Assembly (NCBI GenBank): GCA_944332645.1 | Contig: CALVKK010000006.1 | Coordinates: forward strand, 1-21,685 | Reading direction: 5' to 3' | From: an uncultured Bacilli bacterium | GTDB lineage: Bacteria; Bacillota_I; Bacilli_A; RF39; UBA660 | Length of the DNA: 21,685 bases | Shown here: in pieces, positions 1 through 7,877 of the stretch | Layout of the letters: each line of letters begins with the position of its first letter | Numbering within the stretch: position 1 is the stretch's first letter | Notes under the pieces: model-generated | Databases searched by the model: none | What the model saw: the letters and a program-made list of their open reading frames with translations, nothing else | Told to the model about the DNA's origin: nothing | Made by a program: the position numbers and the translations under genes

Positions 1-147
1 ATTGAAAGTATTAAATCATTATCTAGTGGCGATAATTATGCTTACCAAGTAACTATTTTAGTTGAGAATAAGACTAAACTTTTAAAATATATGAATGATT
101 TAAACATGATTCCTCATATCTTAAAAGTAGAGAGATTGATTAAATGA
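1..147 (+). CDS. relA: C-terminal end of RelA/SpoT (p)ppGpp synthetase/hydrolase (partial)
   Basis: An open frame runs from base 1 to a TGA at 145-147 and gives the last 48 residues of a protein. They fit the C-terminal ACT domain of long RelA/SpoT enzymes: an alternating beta/alpha pattern ending in IPHILKVERLIK, where ACT domains of this family end in a strand followed by a V-x-R motif. The stop overlaps the start of dtd by ATGA, and relA followed by dtd is a well-known gene order in Firmicutes, which supports the call. In that family the enzyme makes and degrades (p)ppGpp, and the ACT domain has a regulatory, ribosome-linked role. The synthetase and hydrolase domains lie outside the window, so the call rests on this short tail and on gene order. 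Confidence 0.75.
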   Translation: MESIKSLSSGDNYAYQVTILVENKTKLLKYMNDLNMIPHILKVERLIK

Positions 148-590
148 TTTTATTGGTTCAAAGAAGTAAAAAGTCAAAGGTAACTGTTGACTCTAAAATT
201 GTAGGTGAAATAAATGATGGTTTAGTTGTTTTTGTTGGGTTTAATAAAAATGATACTTTAGAAGATATAAATTATTTAGCTAAAAAATTAGTTAATTTAC
301 GTATTTTTGATGATGAAAATCATATTATGAATAAATCATTATTGGATGTTGGTGGTAGTGTTTTATCGGTTTCGCAATTTACCTTGTGTGCTGATACAAT
401 CAAAGGTAATCGCCCTAGTTATATCAAATCGATGAATGCATTAGAAGCCAAAAAGATGTATGATTTATTTAATGAAGAATTAAGAAAATACAATGTGAAT
501 GTTGCGACTGGAGTATTTCAAACTGACATGTTAGTTGAAATAAACAACGATGGCCCAGTAACAATTATCTTAGAAAGTAGGAAATCATGA
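144..590 (+). CDS. dtd: D-aminoacyl-tRNA deacylase (D-Tyr-tRNA deacylase)
   Basis: This 148-residue cytosolic protein has the usual length of the family. It carries both signature motifs: SVSQFTL at residues 75-81 (the S-x-Q-x-T active-site motif) and NDGPVT at 135-140 (the GPVT cross-subunit loop that excludes L-amino acids). It hydrolyses the ester bond of D-aminoacyl-tRNAs and so keeps D-amino acids out of translation, a fitting task in a cell that makes D-amino acids for its wall. The ATG overlaps the relA stop (ATGA) and the end overlaps the start of the next gene in the same way, so the three genes are probably translated in coupled fashion from one transcript. The start is fixed by that overlap. 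Confidence 0.96.
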   Translation: MILLVQRSKKSKVTVDSKIVGEINDGLVVFVGFNKNDTLEDINYLAKKLVNLRIFDDENHIMNKSLLDVGGSVLSVSQFTLCADTIKGNRPSYIKSMNALEAKKMYDLFNEELRKYNVNVATGVFQTDMLVEINNDGPVTIILESRKS

Positions 591-1630
591 TTAAAAACAA
601 GTTAGATTTTAAGTTAATTAACGTTGCTTTAATTGCTATAATTTGTTTTTTTATCTATCAGTTAAATGCTTTATGGTTAGGAATTTTTGGTAAAGTACTG
701 AAAATTATTTTACCTTTGTTTACTGGTTTTGTAATAGCTTATGCTTTACATCCAATTCTTCAATTTCTAACTAAATATAAAATACCTAAGGGATTGGGAA
801 TTGCTTTGATAATGATTATTATTGTTAGTATAGTTATTATGATTGCTATTTTACTAATCCCTTTATTGTCTAACCAAATTCTTAGCTTAATTGACTTATT
901 AATTGTTTTTATCAAAGATTTATCGATTAATTTAAACATTGATTTTGGCTCTTTTGGTGATACTATCATGAATACGTTTAATCAAATAATAACTAATGTA
1001 GGTAGATATGTATCAAGTGGGGCTGTTAAAACTATTAATGCTTCAATTAGTGTTATCACTAATACTTTAATTGCTTTAGCTTCTAGTGTTTATATGTTAC
1101 TAGATATGGACCGAATTAAAGAAGCGGTAAAAAAATGTTTAATTAACAAATCAAAAAAAATATATAATTATGTTAAAACTTTAGACTGTGAGTTAAAAAG
1201 TTATATCAGAGGTTTTTTAATTCTCATTTATATTAGTTTTTTTGAATATACGATTTTATATTATATAATTGGTCATCCTAATGCCTTACTTTTAGGTTTT
1301 TTATCAGGATTATCTAATTTCATTCCTTATTTTGGTGGAATATTAGTACAAATCATAGGAATTATAACTGGTTTTACTATTAGTCCTAGATTGGGATTGA
1401 CCGTTTTAATTGCAACTTTAATTGGCTCTTTTATTGATTCTTATTTTATCAATCCATTAGTTTATGGTAAAAGTAATCAAATCCATCCTCTAATTGCTAT
1501 GACAGCTGCTTTTAGTGGTGGAATATTATTTGGGTTCATTGGTATTGTTGTTGCTGTTCCTCTTTCCATTGTTTTGGTAACCACATATAAATTTTTTATA
1601 AAAAACAAAAAAGGAGAGTGTAACAAATAA
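587..1630 (+). CDS. AI-2E family (YdiK/PerM-like) membrane transporter
   Basis: This 347-residue integral membrane protein has several long hydrophobic segments: two in the first 60 residues, two around 70-110, and a C-terminal set from about 210 to 340. The conserved family block reads FLSGLSNFIPYFGGILVQIIG near residues 240-260, followed by a helix bundle containing INPLVYG and a final helix rich in V, P and I. The length and the topology of hydrophobic halves around a polar middle fit the AI-2E/PerM family. Members have been linked to autoinducer export or Na+/H+ exchange; the substrate here cannot be read from sequence. The ATG overlaps the dtd stop by ATGA, with AGTAGGA upstream as a ribosome site. 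A terminator follows at 1699-1724. Confidence 0.88.
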   Translation: MIKNKLDFKLINVALIAIICFFIYQLNALWLGIFGKVLKIILPLFTGFVIAYALHPILQFLTKYKIPKGLGIALIMIIIVSIVIMIAILLIPLLSNQILSLIDLLIVFIKDLSINLNIDFGSFGDTIMNTFNQIITNVGRYVSSGAVKTINASISVITNTLIALASSVYMLLDMDRIKEAVKKCLINKSKKIYNYVKTLDCELKSYIRGFLILIYISFFEYTILYYIIGHPNALLLGFLSGLSNFIPYFGGILVQIIGIITGFTISPRLGLTVLIATLIGSFIDSYFINPLVYGKSNQIHPLIAMTAAFSGGILFGFIGIVVAVPLSIVLVTTYKFFIKNKKGECNK

Positions 1631-1698
1631 AATTAAAAATGAAAAAATTATAAAGATGATAATATTTGTAACAAGTGATGTGTTGAAATCGCAATAAA

Positions 1699-1724
1699 AA
1701 AACTGTACATTTTTGTACAGTTTT
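1699..1724 (+). terminator. Intrinsic terminator of relA-dtd-permease operon
   Basis: A perfect 11-bp stem, AAAACTGTACA (1699-1709) pairing with TGTACAGTTTT (1714-1724), encloses a TTTT loop, and the 3' arm ends in a T run. It sits 70 bases after the permease stop and before the next promoter. The stem is symmetric enough to work in both directions. Confidence 0.85.
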
Positions 1725-1750
1725 AAAATAATTCACTTTAGTTATGATTG

Positions 1751-1779
1751 TTGTTTTATTATATTATTTGTTATATAAT
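1751..1779 (+). promoter_or_regulatory. Sigma-A-like promoter of the CPBP to MurF-like gene run
   Basis: TTGTTT (1751-1756), a 17-base spacer and TATAAT (1774-1779) lie 18 bases before the ATG of the CPBP gene, just after the upstream terminator. No other terminator is evident until after 7254, so this promoter may serve the whole set of five genes. Confidence 0.65.
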
Positions 1780-1796
1780 AAAATAGGTGAGATTAT

Positions 1797-2519
1797 ATGT
1801 GGAAAGTAATAAAATGGCCATTAATTTATTTTATAATACAGTTTTTATTAATAGTTATTATGGCATATTTTTACATTCAAGGAGGGCATGCAATCGATGA
1901 GTTTAATAGTTTTTTATTAGATAAACAATTACTAATTGTTGTCATTTTAGGGTTAATTTTTATTCCTTTTTTATTGATGGATTATAAGAAAAATTATTAC
2001 AGTAGTAAAGAAAAAAAAATAAATATCAAAGTCTTATTAATTTTTGCGGTTTTATTAAGTTTGGTTTATAATGTGTTTGCATATTATATTAATAATTTTA
2101 CTTTTCAAACGTCTTTGTTTGGTGGTAATGGTAATATATTATATGTTCTTATAGCAACTGGTTTAATTGGACCAGTTATCGAAGAGTTGATATTTAGAGG
2201 AATTATTTATAACGAACTAAAGAGAAGAATAACTAATATGGCAGCCATTCTAATTACGACTTTATTTTTTGCTTTGACTCATTTCAATATTTTTCAAATT
2301 ATCTATGCTTTAGTTTTAGGTTTAATTTTGATTTTTGTCTATGAAAAGTATAAAGATATAAAAGCACCAATAATTCTTCATATGGCTAGTAATATCACGA
2401 CCACTTTATTTGTACCTTTGTTAATTAAGGATAATTTTATCGTTAATTATAGTATATTTTTAATTGGACTAATAGGTTTATTTCTAATCAAGAAATATAC
2501 AAATTTTTTTAAGATATGA
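1797..2519 (+). CDS. CPBP family intramembrane glutamic endopeptidase
   Basis: This 240-residue protein is hydrophobic throughout, with membrane segments around residues 8-25, 43-62, 77-97, 113-126, 147-163, 166-183 and 208-236. All three motifs of the CPBP (CaaX protease and bacteriocin-processing, Abi) family are present: EELIFRG at 129-135 (paired Glu and the Arg), FALTH at 158-162 and HMASN at 195-199. The two Glu residues and two His residues form the expected intramembrane active site. Family members cleave membrane substrates or give self-immunity to peptides; the substrate here is unknown. The ATG has a good ribosome site (AGGTGAG) and a promoter close upstream. It is the first gene of a tight plus-strand run. 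Confidence 0.9.
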   Translation: MWKVIKWPLIYFIIQFLLIVIMAYFYIQGGHAIDEFNSFLLDKQLLIVVILGLIFIPFLLMDYKKNYYSSKEKKINIKVLLIFAVLLSLVYNVFAYYINNFTFQTSLFGGNGNILYVLIATGLIGPVIEELIFRGIIYNELKRRITNMAAILITTLFFALTHFNIFQIIYALVLGLILIFVYEKYKDIKAPIILHMASNITTTLFVPLLIKDNFIVNYSIFLIGLIGLFLIKKYTNFFKI

Positions 2520-2541
2520 TATAATGTAATTGGTGAATGGT

Positions 2542-3039
2542 ATGAAAAATTTATATATTGATTTTGATGGCGTGATAATGGATACCATCCGTGTTACTTA
2601 TGACATGCTAGATCGCTTGGAAGTCGATCGAAAAGATCCTGATAAAATGAAGGAATTCTATTCTAATTTAAATTGGAAACAGTTACTCACATTAACACCA
2701 ATTATCAATGATGGTTATAATTGTTTGAAAAAGATATTTGCTTCCAATAAATTCAATGTAGCAATATTGACACATGTTAATTCATTAGATGAAGCAGTTG
2801 CTAAAATAAATCATATCAGAAAGTATTTTAAAGATATTACTATTATTCCTGTTCCAAGGGAAATATCTAAAACCAAAATATGTTTAAGCAAAGATGCAAT
2901 ATTGATTGATGATTATTCTGGTAACTTAAGAGAATGGGAAAATGAAGGTGGAATTGGTATTCAATTCTCCCGTGACTTAACTAAAGATAAAGGCTTTCCT
3001 GTTATTGATAAATTGGATAAAATAGTCGATATGTTTTAG
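2542..3039 (+). CDS. HAD-fold 5'-nucleotidase-like protein (NT5C-like)
   Basis: This 165-residue soluble protein has HAD phosphatase motifs: DFDGVIMD at residues 7-14 (nucleophile Asp 7, general acid Asp 9), ILTH at 75-78 (motif II Thr), and ILIDDYSGN at 120-128 (motif IV paired Asp). The DDYSGNL form and small size resemble 5'(3')-deoxyribonucleotidase-like proteins of Firmicutes, which remove phosphate from (deoxy)nucleoside monophosphates; the substrate is inferred only. The ATG at 2542 is preferred over an in-frame TTG at 2530 because GGTGA (2532-2536) lies 5 bases upstream of that ATG. It follows the CPBP gene by 22 bases and precedes the next gene by 11, so it belongs to the same transcript. 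Confidence 0.75.
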   Translation: MKNLYIDFDGVIMDTIRVTYDMLDRLEVDRKDPDKMKEFYSNLNWKQLLTLTPIINDGYNCLKKIFASNKFNVAILTHVNSLDEAVAKINHIRKYFKDITIIPVPREISKTKICLSKDAILIDDYSGNLREWENEGGIGIQFSRDLTKDKGFPVIDKLDKIVDMF

Positions 3040-3050
3040 GAGGTGAAGTG

Positions 3051-4238
3051 ATGTTATTTAATGATTCTTTATCTATAATTATTTTAGAAAAATTAGTAAA
3101 AATAGGTAAAAGAGCTAATATTTTTAATTTTAACGGAACATTTACGGAAGATGAACTTAATGCAATAGATGAATTAGTTGTTAGTAATTGTGATGGGTTA
3201 GCTGGTCTTTCTAATTTAAAAAATCTAAAGAACTTAACGATTATTAGTTCAAATTTGTATTCTTTTTCTAATCCTATAATATTAAATAATATCACTGATT
3301 TTAGCGAGATTAATAAACTGAAAAATTTGGAATCTTTAAAGATAATATATGACCAAAATATTGAAATTTTAGATATTCGTAATTTAGATAATATAAAAAT
3401 ATTGAAATTATTTTGTAATCCTAATTTAGTAAAGATAAGAGGATTAAGCGATAAGAAAAAATTAAATCAAGTTGTCATTTGTGAAAGTCCAGTTAGTGAT
3501 ATTGGAGATGTTACGCATTATATTGAAAATACAGTTGATACCGCCATTAATATTATGGACATTAAAATGTATCCTAAAATGTTTACGCCACGAATTAGTG
3601 ATTTTTTAAAAAAACAATACAATACAAACAAATCCAATATCAAATTTGGTGAACACATTTATTTTCATGATGAAATTTATGTTGTCGATATATATCAAAT
3701 GTCGGAAATGTATAAAAAAGTTTTAAATTTTTTAAAAAGATTAAATATTGACGAATTACCGAAAGAGGACCAAGCTTTTGCCATATATAAGTTTGTCATT
3801 TCTTATTTGTCATATGACTATGAAGGCTTAGATTATCGTAATCGCAATTACGAAAAAGTACTTAGTCTTAATGAAAATGATCGGCAATATATTTTAAAAC
3901 GAATGGCTTTGATGAATTCTTCATTTGGTGCTTTAACCACTAGAAAAGCTGTTTGTGATGGTTATGTCAATCTATTAAAACTATTATTTACTATTTATGG
4001 AATAAAAAGTGAAACCGTTATATGTCGAAAAGGTAAATTACCGCATGCAGCGATTAAATACTATGTTAATAGTAAATGGTATTATGCAGATCCTGAACGT
4101 GATTATGATCATGATAAAATTAGGTATTTTGGATTAACTAAAGAGGAATTATCTAAAATATATATTCTTTCTCCTAAAGAAGACATTATAGAAAAAGAAG
4201 TAAACGAGGCAAAAATATATGAAAAAAATATTATATAA
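3051..4238 (+). CDS. Leucine-rich-repeat protein with transglutaminase-like cysteine protease domain
   Basis: This 395-residue protein has two parts. Residues about 40-150 hold irregular leucine-rich repeats (for example LSNLKNLKNLTII, INKLKNLESLKII and IRNLDNIKILKLF at roughly 23-residue spacing). Residues about 240-360 match the transglutaminase-like fold: FAIYKFVISYLSYDYE, then TRKAVCDGYVNLLKLLFTIY with Cys 302, PHAAIKYYVN with His 332, and KWYYADPERD with Asp 347, giving a complete Cys-His-Asp triad. No signal peptide or membrane segment is seen, so it probably acts in the cytosol. Bacterial proteins of this fold are often proteases or amidases; the substrate is unknown. The ATG at 3051 follows AGGAGGTGA; an in-frame GTG at 3048 is too close to it. 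The end overlaps the next gene by 20 bases. Confidence 0.75.
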   Translation: MLFNDSLSIIILEKLVKIGKRANIFNFNGTFTEDELNAIDELVVSNCDGLAGLSNLKNLKNLTIISSNLYSFSNPIILNNITDFSEINKLKNLESLKIIYDQNIEILDIRNLDNIKILKLFCNPNLVKIRGLSDKKKLNQVVICESPVSDIGDVTHYIENTVDTAINIMDIKMYPKMFTPRISDFLKKQYNTNKSNIKFGEHIYFHDEIYVVDIYQMSEMYKKVLNFLKRLNIDELPKEDQAFAIYKFVISYLSYDYEGLDYRNRNYEKVLSLNENDRQYILKRMALMNSSFGALTTRKAVCDGYVNLLKLLFTIYGIKSETVICRKGKLPHAAIKYYVNSKWYYADPERDYDHDKIRYFGLTKEELSKIYILSPKEDIIEKEVNEAKIYEKNII

Positions 4239-5655
4239 CTTAATTGAACAAGGTTTAATTGATAGTTATTTGGATAATGAGCAAAAGGAAGATTTAAAAC
4301 AAAAAATAAGAAATATCAAAGAACAATATCTTTACAAATCATTGATTCATGGATTACATCATTCAGAGAAAGTTTTGATGTTTTCTTATATTATTAGTAC
4401 TGATTATGATTTATCAGATTCCGATCGTCAAATATTGTTTGATGCTGCTGTTTATCATGACATAGGAAGAATTAGTGATGTTGAGGAAACTTTTCATGGC
4501 CTTAATTCGGCTCGTAAAATTGATGAGGTAGTTGATAGCCCAATTTATAATGAACCACAAAATTTAAATATCTTAAAAGCTATTTGTGATGGTCATGCAA
4601 CTGATGATAAGCTCATTAGAATAACAGCTGATAATTATGAAGTTAATGAAAATAATTTATCACGATATTATTTACTATATAATATTTTAAAAGATGCCGA
4701 TGCTTTGGATCGAACGAGGTTTATGAAAACTAGTTTAGCAGTTTTAAATGAAAAATACTTACGTTTGGATTTCTCTAAACAGTTAGTTGAATTTGCTAAT
4801 AAAACAAATCAACTTTACCGTAATAAAATAAGTGAAATTAATTATGAAAAATTCAAGAACTTCAATAATAATGAAGCTACAATTACTTGTTTTCATGGTA
4901 TTGGATTTAATTTCTTTAATTTAGAAAGTATTTTAATGCATGGTTTACTTTCCAATTATGCCAAATTACAAAAAGGTATTTTTAATAAAAGAAATTTTTA
5001 TGGAAATAATAGCGAGTTATGGATTAGTGTTACTAATAGAAAGGGGAAAGCGACTAAAGCTTTTATCGACAATTATATTTCCTTAGAGTTAGTTGTTCCC
5101 AGATTATCTTTAGGTGAAAAAAATAAATCACGATCATTTGAATTGGGATTACCTTATAATAGTGGTCAATATGATGGTGAAGCTTTTGCATTTTATGAAA
5201 TTCCTGTTTCTAATATAAAAAAAATAAATATAAATCCTGAAATTTTAAATACTAGTATTAGTGAATTAAATTATATTAATGGATCTTTAAACGTGGATGT
5301 TATAACGGATTTGGTTAATGATTATTTAAATAAAATAAGGTTATTAGGATTTTTTCCAGACATCAAAAATGTTATCGAAATTCTTAGCTGTTATCGTAAA
5401 GAAGTTTTAGATTATGAAAAGTTAAACAATTTTGATCAAAGAATTCATCAGAGTAGATTCTTTGCCACTTGTGAAGATTATTTGAAGAAGATAAATAGTG
5501 AAATTCAAATATGGATGCAACAGTTGTATCAGAAAAAATTTAGTAAAGAAACAGTTACTGTTAATGATGTTATTTTAGATATTTTAAGTGAATTAAATAT
5601 TGATTATGAATTTTCAGATGGTAGTTTTGTTTTGAGACAAGGTCGACAAATTTAG
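4219..5655 (+). CDS. HD-domain phosphohydrolase with a C-terminal domain that may be ADP-ribosyltransferase-like
   Basis: This is a 478-residue soluble protein. Residues about 40-170 form an HD domain: HGLHHSEKV (His 44, 47, 48), AVYHDIGR with the His-Asp pair at 80-81, and KDADALDR at 158-165 supplying the last metal-binding Asp. HD enzymes cleave phosphoester bonds in nucleotides or cyclic nucleotides. Residues about 220-340 hold TCFHGIGFNFFNLESILMHG and later GEAFAFYEIPVSNI. This resembles the start of DarT/PARP-like folds (a His in a HG-x motif, then N-L-x-S-I-L-x-x-G-L) and their late strand with a catalytic Glu; that half is an inference. Residues 370-478 are not recognised. It starts inside the end of the transglutaminase-like gene, with GAGG at 4205-4208 upstream, so the two are probably coupled. 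Confidence 0.65.
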   Translation: MKKILYNLIEQGLIDSYLDNEQKEDLKQKIRNIKEQYLYKSLIHGLHHSEKVLMFSYIISTDYDLSDSDRQILFDAAVYHDIGRISDVEETFHGLNSARKIDEVVDSPIYNEPQNLNILKAICDGHATDDKLIRITADNYEVNENNLSRYYLLYNILKDADALDRTRFMKTSLAVLNEKYLRLDFSKQLVEFANKTNQLYRNKISEINYEKFKNFNNNEATITCFHGIGFNFFNLESILMHGLLSNYAKLQKGIFNKRNFYGNNSELWISVTNRKGKATKAFIDNYISLELVVPRLSLGEKNKSRSFELGLPYNSGQYDGEAFAFYEIPVSNIKKININPEILNTSISELNYINGSLNVDVITDLVNDYLNKIRLLGFFPDIKNVIEILSCYRKEVLDYEKLNNFDQRIHQSRFFATCEDYLKKINSEIQIWMQQLYQKKFSKETVTVNDVILDILSELNIDYEFSDGSFVLRQGRQI

Positions 5656-5664
5656 GAGGAGAAC

Positions 5665-7254
5665 ATGATTTTATTTATTATTGCTTTGATATGTATGTTC
5701 ATTTATATTGTTTTTGATTTAAAAAAAGCATTTCACATGTTGCAACAAAATTGGTACAATGATGGTAATCGATATTTAAAATGGATTAATAATAATAGTA
5801 AATTCATTTTTGTTTGGTTTGACTATTTGTACTTGTTTATTGTTGTTTTAGGATATTTTATTAACAATCAATTATTAAGTATAACCATAACAATTTATTA
5901 TTTGATTTTAACTTATTTATTGCTTAAGAAATATAAGCATGAACAAGTCAAGAAGCCTTTAGTGTTTACTGGTCGCATTAAAAGAATGTGTTTAACAATT
6001 TTTATTTTATATTTAATTCCGATTCTGACAATTTTCTTAAATTTCGATCAAGATTTAGTTTTCATGTATTATTTTATTATTGGTAGTTTAATATATTTTA
6101 ATTATTATATTGTTTATTTAGCTAATATTATCAATAAGCCACTTGAAAAGTTAGTTTATTTGTATTATAAAAATAAAGCTAATCGTAAATTAAAATCTTT
6201 AAACAAAATGGAGGTTATAGCTGTAACTGGCAGTTATGGGAAGACCAGTACTAAAAATATAATTAGTGATATATTAAATGTCAAGTATATTGCTTTTCCA
6301 ACGCCTCAAAATTTTAATACCAATTATGGCTTAATTAGAACAATCAACGAGTATATTGATAAATATAATGATTATTTTGTAGCTGAATTAGGTGCTTTTA
6401 GAAGAGGGGATATTAAAAGTAGAGCTAGTATTGTTAAACCAAAATATGGTATTTTAACTAAAATTGGAACGGCCCATTTAGATACTTTTGGCTCGATTGA
6501 AAATACAACGAAAACGAAATTTGAATTGATTGAATCATTACCAAGTGATGGTATCGCATTTTTAAATATCGACGATGAATTACAGGTAAATTATCATTTA
6601 AAAAATAAAGTTAAAGTTGTTTGGTATGGGTTAAGTGTTGAAGCTGATGTTTATGCTAGTGATATTAAGTATTCTAGTGATGGCATGAGTTTTAAAGTTC
6701 ATTTTAAAAATGATAAAAAGTCATATGATTTTACGACTAAGTTATTGGGTGAATCTAATGTTTATAACATTCTAGCTGGTATAGCAGTTGGTAAAGAATT
6801 GGGTTTATCTATTGCTGAGTTACAAAGAGGTGTATTGCAGATTAAACCGATCGAGCATCGTTTACAAATCAAAAAATATGGTCAGATTACTTATATTGAT
6901 GATGCATATAATTCTAATCCTGTTGGATCTAAAATGGCTTTGGATGTTTTGAAACTAATGCCTGGTAAGAAAGTAATAATTACCCCTGGAATGATTGAGA
7001 TGGGGAATAAACAGTATGAGGTTAACTATAATTTTGGTAAATACATTGCTGATAGTGTCGATTTGGCTATTTTGGTCGGAATAGAACAGACTAAACCGAT
7101 TCAAAAAGGACTATTAGATTCTAAATTTGATAAAGATAAATTGCTAATACTAAATGATGTTAAAGAAGCAATCAGTATTGCACAGAACTATTTTCCTAAT
7201 AAAGAAACTTATATTTTGTTAGAAAATGATTTACCTGATATTTTTAATGAATAG
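5665..7254 (+). CDS. Membrane-anchored MurF-like Mur ligase
   Basis: This 529-residue protein has about five membrane segments in its first 155 residues (for example 2-17, 50-66, 70-86, 108-126, 132-153) in place of the UDP-binding domain of normal MurF. A Mur ligase central domain follows: P-loop TGSYGKTS at 188-195, TPQNFNTNYG at 213-222, ELGA at 241-244 and GTAHLDTFGS at 268-277. The C-terminal domain has HRL near 398-400, DDAYNSNP at 412-419 and a final LLENDLPD. MurF-type motifs suggest ATP-driven amide bond formation, but the loss of the N-terminal domain means the substrate may not be the usual UDP-MurNAc-tripeptide. Family members of this membrane form are common in Firmicutes. The start follows AGGAGGAGA, 9 bases after the previous stop. 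Confidence 0.85.
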   Translation: MILFIIALICMFIYIVFDLKKAFHMLQQNWYNDGNRYLKWINNNSKFIFVWFDYLYLFIVVLGYFINNQLLSITITIYYLILTYLLLKKYKHEQVKKPLVFTGRIKRMCLTIFILYLIPILTIFLNFDQDLVFMYYFIIGSLIYFNYYIVYLANIINKPLEKLVYLYYKNKANRKLKSLNKMEVIAVTGSYGKTSTKNIISDILNVKYIAFPTPQNFNTNYGLIRTINEYIDKYNDYFVAELGAFRRGDIKSRASIVKPKYGILTKIGTAHLDTFGSIENTTKTKFELIESLPSDGIAFLNIDDELQVNYHLKNKVKVVWYGLSVEADVYASDIKYSSDGMSFKVHFKNDKKSYDFTTKLLGESNVYNILAGIAVGKELGLSIAELQRGVLQIKPIEHRLQIKKYGQITYIDDAYNSNPVGSKMALDVLKLMPGKKVIITPGMIEMGNKQYEVNYNFGKYIADSVDLAILVGIEQTKPIQKGLLDSKFDKDKLLILNDVKEAISIAQNYFPNKETYILLENDLPDIFNE

Positions 7255-7307
7255 AAAAGTCTGTCAAAATTATGGGGCATAGATAATTTTAATTGGGTCT
7301 GAAACAA

Positions 7308-7829
7308 ATGATATCTAAAGGAACTTATGGCGAATATACAGATTTATATGATGATAATAAAAATTTAACAGGTGAAAAAATATTTAGGGAAAAAGGAACT
7401 AAACTTGAAGTTCCTAAAGGAAAATATACTATTGTAGTATTAGCATTTATAGAAAATTCTAAAGGTGAATTCTTATTTCAAATGACATCTAAAAGAAAAA
7501 AAAGTGTATGGGCCACTACTGGAGGACATGTAAAAGCTGGACAAACAAGTAAAGAAGCCATTTTAGAGGAAATAAAGGAAGAACTTGGAATTGATATTGA
7601 TCCAACAGAAATAGAATTATTTAAAACTTATAAATATGAAAGTGCATTTAAAGATGTTTTCTATATAAGAAAAGATATTAATATAAATGAATTAGTATAT
7701 GAAGAAGATGAAGTTGAATATGTGCAATATTTAACAAAAGAGGAAATAATGGATTTGATAAATAATGATGGTAATATTAGAAAAACAAATATAGATGCTT
7801 TTTTGGATATAATTGAAAATAAAAAATGA
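7308..7829 (+). CDS. Nudix hydrolase-like protein, possibly acquired
   Basis: This 173-residue protein carries a Nudix box at residues 73-95, ending in EEIKEELGI. The metal-binding EExxEE core is intact, but two consensus positions differ: the first Glu of G-x5-E is Gln and the Arg of REUxEE is Glu. The N-terminal part (DLYDDNKNLTGEKIFREKG) resembles Nudix proteins of the IPP-isomerase/YfcD group, which hydrolyse nucleoside diphosphate derivatives or act on isoprenyl diphosphates; the substrate is unknown. The ATG at 7308 is chosen over an in-frame TTG at 7293; neither has a strong ribosome site, unlike nearly all other genes here. Codons favour A endings (ATA, GGA, ACA, GTA, AGA) while the neighbours favour T endings, so transfer is likely. 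The stop lies inside the hairpin at 7826-7872. Confidence 0.78.
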   Translation: MISKGTYGEYTDLYDDNKNLTGEKIFREKGTKLEVPKGKYTIVVLAFIENSKGEFLFQMTSKRKKSVWATTGGHVKAGQTSKEAILEEIKEELGIDIDPTEIELFKTYKYESAFKDVFYIRKDININELVYEEDEVEYVQYLTKEEIMDLINNDGNIRKTNIDAFLDIIENKK

Positions 7830-7872
7830 TATGAAACTTGTTTCTTGAATATAGAAACGATGTTCATATCAT
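7826..7872 (-). terminator. Hairpin terminator of the minus-strand amidase-murE pair
   Basis: A 10-bp arm ATGATATGAA (7826-7835) pairs with TTCATATCAT (7863-7872), and inside it GTTTC (7840-7844) pairs with GAAAC (7854-7858), giving a nested hairpin. Read on the minus strand the stem is followed by TTTTTTATTTTC, a good terminator tail for the MurE paralogue ending at 7878. The plus-strand side lacks a comparable run. The stop codon of the Nudix gene lies in the arm. Confidence 0.75.
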
Positions 7873-7877
7873 AATTT

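Noticed and set aside
2520..2525. TATAAT just before the nucleotidase-like gene as its promoter
   Set aside because: No fitting -35 is seen, and transcription would begin almost at the ribosome site; read-through from the upstream gene is simpler.
7266..7290. AT-only inverted repeat AAAATTAT/ATAATTTT after the MurF-like gene as a terminator
   Set aside because: The stem is all A/T, the loop is G-rich and no T run follows; it is too weak to call.
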